A stretch of 37,184 bases of DNA from an uncultured Porphyromonadaceae bacterium (GTDB lineage: Bacteria > Bacteroidota > Bacteroidia > Bacteroidales > Muribaculaceae). Positions 32,703 through 37,184 of the stretch are shown piece by piece (within the stretch, counting starts at the first letter, position 1; each line of letters begins with the position of its first letter). The translations under genes were made by a program, and so were the position numbers. The stretch lies in assembly GCA_947175295.1 (NCBI GenBank), contig CAMWMK010000029.1, positions 1 through 37,184 of the forward strand. Direction: 5' to 3'. Below the pieces are notes generated by a model, which was not told the DNA's origin, did not search any database, and saw only the letters and a program-made list of their open reading frames with translations.

Positions 32703-33827
32703 GTGAACGAAAGATCGCCGTTACATTCTGATGGGCTTTACAGGAAAGAAGATTATCGGGAATGGTTACAGAAAAGATGTGGCTTAAGCAAAGGCTCTTC
32801 TGATTCGTATATATCATATATGAATTCTCTGAATAAATATGTCGATGTCAAGAATGGTACAGATTTCTATACCATTCTTTCAAAACTTATATTGGATAAT
32901 AGAGATGCGGAAGTCATGCTTTTATTAGATGATGTGGATCGCAATGTCTCAAAAATGATTGATTCTTTCAATACTGATAGTGGAACACGGAAGAAGCTCA
33001 ACGACTGTCGATCTAGTCTGAGGAGATACAGGGATTTTTTGATGGAAGAAATGGAGGACATTCCTGATGAGGAAGAGATAGAGGAACTCAACGATTCTTT
33101 TCCGATGGAGTTTGAATCTATAGACTCTCAGCACATAGTATCAGACATAATTGAGGTCTACGACTACAAGTCATTAGAAGACAATTTCCGTTTCAGGCTT
33201 TTGACGCAGAACAGGATGAGTGGAAAGAAAGATGTCTTCTATCCAATTGGAATTATCCGTAAGCTTTTCAGGTATTCTCAGAAAAACGATCTATCCTCTG
33301 AGAAAGACTATGATTGGCTGATAAAATGGATTAATGATTGTGTGGGAGAAATATTAGTTCTTACAAATGAGGGTTCGGTCGCATTGCAGGATATGTCTTA
33401 TCTTACAATAGATTCGCAGTCTAAGCGAGTGGATATCTCATGTAAAGAAGATGATAATCGAGACTATGTGGTATGCACAGAGACAAATGATGCTTATGAT
33501 AAAATAGCACCTATGGCAGTAGGCAGATTGAGAGATATCCACATTGATCACACTCCATTGATGAGTCAAACTCTTTCTGACGAGGTGGCAAATCTAAAAG
33601 CTCTTCCAAAGCTTACGGAAATCATCAGAAAGGTTGCAAAACGACATGGAATTGAAATAACGACGAAGAATTTTGGAAAGATCAGTAAGAAGCTTTTTGC
33701 GGATGAAACTATGGTTTGTGAGAAGCTTATTCCAATGATTGAAGAAATAAAGAGTGATCTTTATTTACTTCAAAGAAACTCGTCACTAAAGTTGATGGCC
33801 AGCAAGTATAACCTTAGAAAGAAATGA
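32703..33827 (+). CDS. Hypothetical protein with SAM-like (integrase N-terminal-like) domain
   Basis: A 374-residue cytosolic protein, GTG start. The first 115 residues (YREWLQKRCGLSKGSSDSYI ... SLNKYVD ... LRRYRDFLMEE) look like the helical SAM-like core-binding domain of tyrosine recombinases, but no recombinase catalytic domain (R-H-x-x-R-Y) follows. An acidic linker (EDIPDEEEIEELND) joins a second part of unknown fold, with IGIIRKLFRYSQKN, VGRLRDIHIDHTPLMSQTLSD and a helical C-terminus. Function unknown. The stop overlaps the start of the WG-repeat gene (ATGA, 33824-33827), so the two are translationally coupled. DNA is AT-richer than the upstream glycan locus. No separate promoter is evident between the RNA terminator and the start. 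Confidence 0.7.
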   Translation: MNERSPLHSDGLYRKEDYREWLQKRCGLSKGSSDSYISYMNSLNKYVDVKNGTDFYTILSKLILDNRDAEVMLLLDDVDRNVSKMIDSFNTDSGTRKKLNDCRSSLRRYRDFLMEEMEDIPDEEEIEELNDSFPMEFESIDSQHIVSDIIEVYDYKSLEDNFRFRLLTQNRMSGKKDVFYPIGIIRKLFRYSQKNDLSSEKDYDWLIKWINDCVGEILVLTNEGSVALQDMSYLTIDSQSKRVDISCKEDDNRDYVVCTETNDAYDKIAPMAVGRLRDIHIDHTPLMSQTLSDEVANLKALPKLTEIIRKVAKRHGIEITTKNFGKISKKLFADETMVCEKLIPMIEEIKSDLYLLQRNSSLKLMASKYNLRKK

Positions 33828-35950
33828 AGATGAATAGAATTAAGTATTTATTATTTTTAGAATTACTGATATTTGTGATTATAGTACCGAGTTATGCTCA
33901 GTATGGTATATCCCCATTTGACCCAAAAACATATGGAAATTCTTCCACAACTCATAAATCCAGTAAGACTAAGGCAGATAACGATGAAAGTGTAAAGCCT
34001 AAATTAATAATTATAAGTAAAGATGGAAAGTTCGGTGTTTTTGATATGTCTAAAAAAAAGACTATTATAAAACCAAAATATGACGAAATTCAACCTTTTT
34101 GCGAGGGGTATGCAATCGTCACTAAAAATGGTAAGAGGGGAGTTATCTTCCAAACAGGGAAAGAATATATAAAGAGCAAATATGTAGAAATACTTCCTTC
34201 TCCAAACTGTATTCTTAAAGAAGATAATAATCCTCTTTTTAGAGTAAAAGATAAAAATCGATGGTGTCTAATGACAAATAGTGGTCCAGTAAGTCTACAA
34301 TATGATTCAATTTCAGTGTCTCCAGATTGTGTATTTTGGGGGGAAGTGAATGACAAAGAATGGATTACTTTGAATGCTGACGGAACAGAAGGAGTAAAAG
34401 AAGAGGCTACTCGTAAGGAAATGACAACACGGATATTGCCAGATTCGAATATTTTATTTAATGATAGGATTTATAATAAAAAAGGAATCCTACAGATGTC
34501 TGATAATAGTAAGGTGAAAAAAATAAATGTTAGTGATAATGAATATTTGTATTCAGGAAGTAGAATATATAGCGCTAATGATTTATATCGTCCCTATTAT
34601 TATAGGGAAGGTAATTATACACCAGCTGATTCTCCGGATGGTTTCTATAAGACAGAAAAGTTTGGTAGTGAATTTCTAATCAGGGAAGGAAGTATATATT
34701 CGATATCTTTATTTGATCGAAATTATCAATTAGTCCAAGATATTAAAACAGGAAAAAAAGGACTATTATATAAGGACTCAATAATTTTGGCACCATCGTT
34801 CAAAGACATATCAAATAATAAGAAATTCCTTTCTAATAAAAGAATTACCGATGAATCTCTCGATATTCTATCTTTAATTAAACCTATAGACATTTTCACA
34901 ATAGTTATTGATGAGTATTCGGATGAAAAAGAACTTATTGCAGAGACAGAACGATTTGCAAATAAAATATGTTCTAACAATCCTAATTGTATAATCAATT
35001 TTGTTGGTAAAGATAAATCAAGAATATGGGGGCTGCATGAGAAATCAGTAGATATCCCAATTCCAAACAGCATCGTAATTTCTTATCTTCATCTTCCATG
35101 GATAGAATATGAAGATGTATTAGCTTTATATGATCCTGAAGGGGAACGCATAATATCAGGAATAACAGGAGTTTCTAAAATTAAAGAAAATATTGAGAAA
35201 ATTACAAAAGACAGGAAAAATGGATGGGTTTGTGTGTCTGAAGGACGTATTGAAAATATAGTAGAACCAAAATTTGATACAATAGAAAGTCTTGATAGCA
35301 TTGTCGGAGGCTGGGCCGGAAAAATAGATGAGATCCCTAATATCGTTGTTTCTAAAGATGGTCTGAAGGGAATATATAGCTATAGTGGAAAGGAACTTCT
35401 GCCATGTGAATTTCAAAGTGTCGAAAAACTATATCGATTCATGCAAGATATAAAAGATGTGTGGTTAAAGGTTAAAAAGGATAATTCATATGGTTTGGTG
35501 TCGGTTGATGGCAAAGAAATTCTACCATGTAAGTATTCTCATATTAAAGAAGATTCAGACATAGATCACATCGTATATGTTACTGATTCAAATGGAGATT
35601 TGATTAGAATTGATATAACTGAAGCCAATAGACCAATAACAGGATATAGTAGCTACGGAGAAGATGGACGTGTATATAAAAAAGGGAAAATGGGTTTTAT
35701 TGATGTAAAAACCGGCAAGTTATTGATTCCTTGTATTTATGATCCAAATGCTCTTGGTGGAGGAATGTACGGTCCTGATAATGGTCGGGATACACGAATC
35801 GCGTTGGGCTATGAAAATTATAATGGTGCTATTATTGACATTTGGACATTAGGTGGGAAAAAGATTGCCTCAAGAACGTTTAAACGCAATGATCGTTTTT
35901 CGATGGCTTCTTTTATTGAGCAAATGATTGGTATTGAGGTAGGATGGTAA
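33824..35950 (+). CDS. Exported WG-repeat protein
   Basis: A 708-residue protein with an N-terminal signal peptide (KMNRIKYLLFLELLIFVII..., cut near SYAQ). It carries about nine diverged WG-type beta repeats, for example GKFGVFDMSKKKTIIKPKYD, GKRGVIFQTGKEYIKSKYVE, LKGIYSYSGKELLPCEFQSV, SYGLVSVDGKEILPCKYSHI and GKMGFIDVKTGKLLIPCIYD. Repeats are clear at both ends and weak in the middle (about 200-430). WG-repeat proteins are secreted or envelope scaffolds of mostly unknown function. It is coupled to the preceding unknown gene, and codon use is visibly AT-rich compared with the glycosidase genes, suggesting a different origin. Confidence 0.8.
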   Translation: MKMNRIKYLLFLELLIFVIIVPSYAQYGISPFDPKTYGNSSTTHKSSKTKADNDESVKPKLIIISKDGKFGVFDMSKKKTIIKPKYDEIQPFCEGYAIVTKNGKRGVIFQTGKEYIKSKYVEILPSPNCILKEDNNPLFRVKDKNRWCLMTNSGPVSLQYDSISVSPDCVFWGEVNDKEWITLNADGTEGVKEEATRKEMTTRILPDSNILFNDRIYNKKGILQMSDNSKVKKINVSDNEYLYSGSRIYSANDLYRPYYYREGNYTPADSPDGFYKTEKFGSEFLIREGSIYSISLFDRNYQLVQDIKTGKKGLLYKDSIILAPSFKDISNNKKFLSNKRITDESLDILSLIKPIDIFTIVIDEYSDEKELIAETERFANKICSNNPNCIINFVGKDKSRIWGLHEKSVDIPIPNSIVISYLHLPWIEYEDVLALYDPEGERIISGITGVSKIKENIEKITKDRKNGWVCVSEGRIENIVEPKFDTIESLDSIVGGWAGKIDEIPNIVVSKDGLKGIYSYSGKELLPCEFQSVEKLYRFMQDIKDVWLKVKKDNSYGLVSVDGKEILPCKYSHIKEDSDIDHIVYVTDSNGDLIRIDITEANRPITGYSSYGEDGRVYKKGKMGFIDVKTGKLLIPCIYDPNALGGGMYGPDNGRDTRIALGYENYNGAIIDIWTLGGKKIASRTFKRNDRFSMASFIEQMIGIEVGW

Positions 35951-35994
35951 AAATAACTATAATAAAACCCAGTTGAGTTCGTGTAAATGAGATT

Positions 35995-36384
35995 ATGAAG
36001 AGATTGATTTTTTTATTGATGAGTGTGGTGGTGGCGGTAGCAGCCTTCGCTTTCGATTTTACGGGTAAGACTTTCCGTGGAAATGGCTCTATGGGAGGAA
36101 CGAAAGTTACTGTAACTTATCGTTTCAAAGCCAATAATCGGATGACCGGGACTATTGCTATTCAGGGGCAGAAACCTGATACCGACAGCGGTATGCATTG
36201 GGAAATATCCGGGGATTATATGAATATCTATGATTCTACCGGAGACCGGTCCTATATGGAGATAAGCGAATCAGATGGGAAACCGATATTGATAGCCTTT
36301 GATTCCTATGGAAACGAGGCTATGGTATTCAAGCAGGTTCAGGCATCTCCGGCTTCCAAGAAGTCATCTTCAAAGAAGAGATAG
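35995..36384 (+). CDS. Small exported hypothetical protein
   Basis: A 129-residue protein with a clear signal peptide (MKRLIFLLMSVVVAVAAFAF). The mature part is beta-rich (GKTFRGNGSMGGTKVTVTYR, GDYMNIYDSTGDRSYMEI), resembling small lipocalin-like or META-type sandwich domains, though I cannot assign one. The C-terminus is a Lys/Ser tail (SPASKKSSSKKR). It lies 44 bp after the WG-repeat gene in the same direction and before a strong terminator, so it may be the third gene of that unit. Confidence 0.7.
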   Translation: MKRLIFLLMSVVVAVAAFAFDFTGKTFRGNGSMGGTKVTVTYRFKANNRMTGTIAIQGQKPDTDSGMHWEISGDYMNIYDSTGDRSYMEISESDGKPILIAFDSYGNEAMVFKQVQASPASKKSSSKKR

Positions 36385-36404
36385 AGAGACGATTTATATT
36401 GGAG

Positions 36405-36446
36405 GCATCCGCTTCGACTTCAGTCGGGGCGGATGCTTATCTTATG
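36405..36446 (+). terminator. Terminator after the small exported protein gene
   Basis: GCATCCGC (36405-36412) pairs with GCGGATGC (36429-36436), and TCGAC/GTCG extends the stem inward around a short loop; TTATCTTAT follows. The stem is symmetric enough to act in both directions. Confidence 0.8.
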
Positions 36447-36454
36447 AGTCAGAA

Positions 36455-36565
36455 TCATAGTAGTGGTGTCATGTAGATGGGAAGGTATATGATGTCGTCT
36501 TCAATTTTTAGGTCCTTGTCGTGGATGAGATATGACGTGGATAGGTATTGGCCGTATTTGGCCGT
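36455..36565 (-). pseudogene. Possible C-terminal remnant of an AAA ATPase gene
   Basis: A minus-strand frame ends ...SYLIHDKDLKIEDDIIYLPIYMTPLL and then a TGA at 36455. The spacing and pattern recall the end of the AAA_14/DUF4143-type ATPase at 333-1520 (YVVKDDIEF...IIPLFLFGLTY): a Y-hydrophobic-hydrophobic-x-D start, then DII/NII at the same distance. About 30 codons remain. The palindrome array at 36566-36649 sits directly upstream in this orientation, where the ATPase body would be expected. A 9-bp direct repeat TTGGCCGTA (36548-36556 and 36558-36566) lies at the join. The match is short, so the call is tentative. Confidence 0.35.
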
Positions 36566-36649
36566 ACACGAATCTGAGATTTGTAAACAATGATTTTTAC
36601 ACGAATCTGAGATTTGCAAACGGTGGTTTTTACACGAATCTGAGATTTG
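36566..36649 (-). repeat. Second array of three palindromic repeats with exact 33-bp spacing
   Basis: CAAATCTCAGATTCGTGT (minus strand) occurs perfectly three times, at 36566-36583, 36599-36616 and 36632-36649, with start-to-start distance 33 bp both times. Each copy contains an odd-centred 15-nt palindrome (CAAATCTCAGATTCG, one G-T mismatch). The 15-bp spacers are half conserved (AAAAA.CA..GTTT). The geometry equals that of the array at 228-308, but the sequence differs. It lies downstream of the toxin gene and upstream of the ATPase-like remnant. Confidence 0.85.
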
Positions 36650-36728
36650 TGCTTTTGCAAAGGTAAGCAATCCTAATCATATTTCAAAATAAATCAGACT
36701 AAAAAATAGAAAATATAAAATAGATTCT

Positions 36729-37067
36729 TCATAAATCCAAGTCTTTTAACAACTTTTTTAGGTAATCTGTTTGAATATTTGGAGATTCGCTTTTGTCGTA
36801 AATATACAAAAGGGTGATTTGACCACTCTCGCAGTCGCTTACAGCTAAGAATGAGATTATTCTTGCTCCTCCGGATTTGCCCTTGCCTTTGGACGCAATA
36901 GCCATTCTCATTTTTCTAACCCCGGGCAGTATTTCTACTCCTAAAAAAGGATTTTGGATGAGTTCCTTTTGGAATTGCGATAAATCGGAGCGAAGACTCT
37001 TGTATTTCTTCGCCAAACGTTTGACTTCCCTGTCAAAATCAGGAACGGTACTAATCGTCCAGTTCAT
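36729..37067 (-). CDS. RelE/ParE-family toxin
   Basis: A 112-residue toxin of the RelE/ParE superfamily: WTISTVPDFDREVKRLAKKY at the N-terminus, LGVEILPGVRKMRMAIASKGKGKSGGARII in the core (the conserved K-x-R and G-x-R-I region), and LLYIYDKSESPNI near the end. RelE-like members usually cut mRNA at the ribosome; ParE-like members inhibit gyrase, and I cannot decide between them from sequence alone. Its start codon lies inside the end of the antitoxin gene (17-bp overlap), giving antitoxin-first coupled expression. The gene is AT-rich. Confidence 0.85.
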   Translation of the reverse strand: MNWTISTVPDFDREVKRLAKKYKSLRSDLSQFQKELIQNPFLGVEILPGVRKMRMAIASKGKGKSGGARIISFLAVSDCESGQITLLYIYDKSESPNIQTDYLKKLLKDLDL

Positions 37068-37184
37068 CTAAAAGATTATCTAAGGTGTTAAGACGAATTT
37101 TCCCTTCTTTGGCTAACTTTACCTGTCTTAATCCATTCGCAATATGAATGGTTATATCGTCTTCTTGTTTTTTTTCATGAACGG
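37051..37184 (-). CDS. Antitoxin of the RelE/ParE-type module (partial)
   Basis: A minus-strand frame enters from the right edge and ends at a TAG at 37051-37053. The 43 visible residues (VHEKKQEDDI ... LRQVKLAKEGKIRLNTLDNL ... LDELDD) fit the C-terminal part of the small antitoxins that accompany such toxins in Bacteroidetes. The start is outside the window. It overlaps the toxin start by 17 bp. A run of eight T (A on the coding strand) lies in its KK-rich segment and is a possible slippage site. Confidence 0.75.
   Translation of the reverse strand, partial: VHEKKQEDDITIHIANGLRQVKLAKEGKIRLNTLDNLLDELDD

Noticed and set aside
36566-36649. CRISPR array
   Set aside because: Only three repeats with 15-bp, partly conserved spacers and internal dyads; no cas genes nearby. 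The same holds for 228-308.
36455-36670. A genuine 71-residue protein with QISDSCKNH repeats
   Set aside because: The repeated peptide is only the translation of the DNA repeat array; the part after the array is kept as a possible ATPase remnant.

Overview
The window looks like a chromosomal segment of a gut Bacteroidales bacterium, most likely a Muribaculaceae-type genome. Four things point this way. Several intergenic regions carry Bacteroidetes promoters (-7 box TAnnTTTG, in places with TTTG or a near match 26 bp upstream, centre to centre). Genes mostly lack Shine-Dalgarno sequences. Several exported proteins end in type IX secretion-like C-terminal domains. A hybrid two-component regulator (HTCS) sits inside a glycoside hydrolase cluster. 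Family assignments were made by reading motifs; no database search was run.

Layout. 1-1520: the end of an unidentified gene, then an AAA ATPase gene whose promoter lies beside three identical-type 15-nt palindromes spaced exactly 33 bp. 1604-25887: a glycan-degradation locus. A six-hairpin glycosidase-like gene (minus strand) is divergent from an FG-GAP propeller protein with its own terminator. A long, tightly packed plus-strand operon follows: two GH36-like enzymes, an HTCS, a sialate O-acetylesterase-like SGNH esterase, a canonical GH36 alpha-galactosidase, a GH110 alpha-1,3-galactosidase and two GH92 alpha-mannosidase family proteins, closed by a strong terminator at 25909-25945. No SusC/SusD pair is present. 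The enzymes suggest attack on host glycans with terminal alpha-galactose and mannose; this is inference.

25971-32242: a CotH-like secreted protein (minus), a conserved hypothetical (minus), a membrane Ser/Thr kinase (plus), a convergent overlapping HTH-like protein (minus) and a DUF6591-like lipoprotein (plus). A short palindromic repeat occurs twice here, and a REP-like palindrome once. 32308-32645: a very good promoter followed by about 300 nt of strongly structured, non-coding sequence ending in a T-tract terminator; I read this as a small RNA or a leader RNA.

32703-37184: visibly AT-richer DNA. It holds a two-gene coupled cassette (unknown protein with a SAM-like N-terminus, and a WG-repeat exported protein), a small exported protein, a terminator, and a second array of three palindromes, again with exactly 33-bp spacing but a different sequence. 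Beside that array is a short ORF whose end resembles an AAA ATPase C-terminus. A RelE/ParE-type toxin with its truncated antitoxin ends the window. The two 33-bp-period palindrome arrays, one intact with its ATPase and one apparently orphaned, and the structured RNA are the most interesting unexplained signals.
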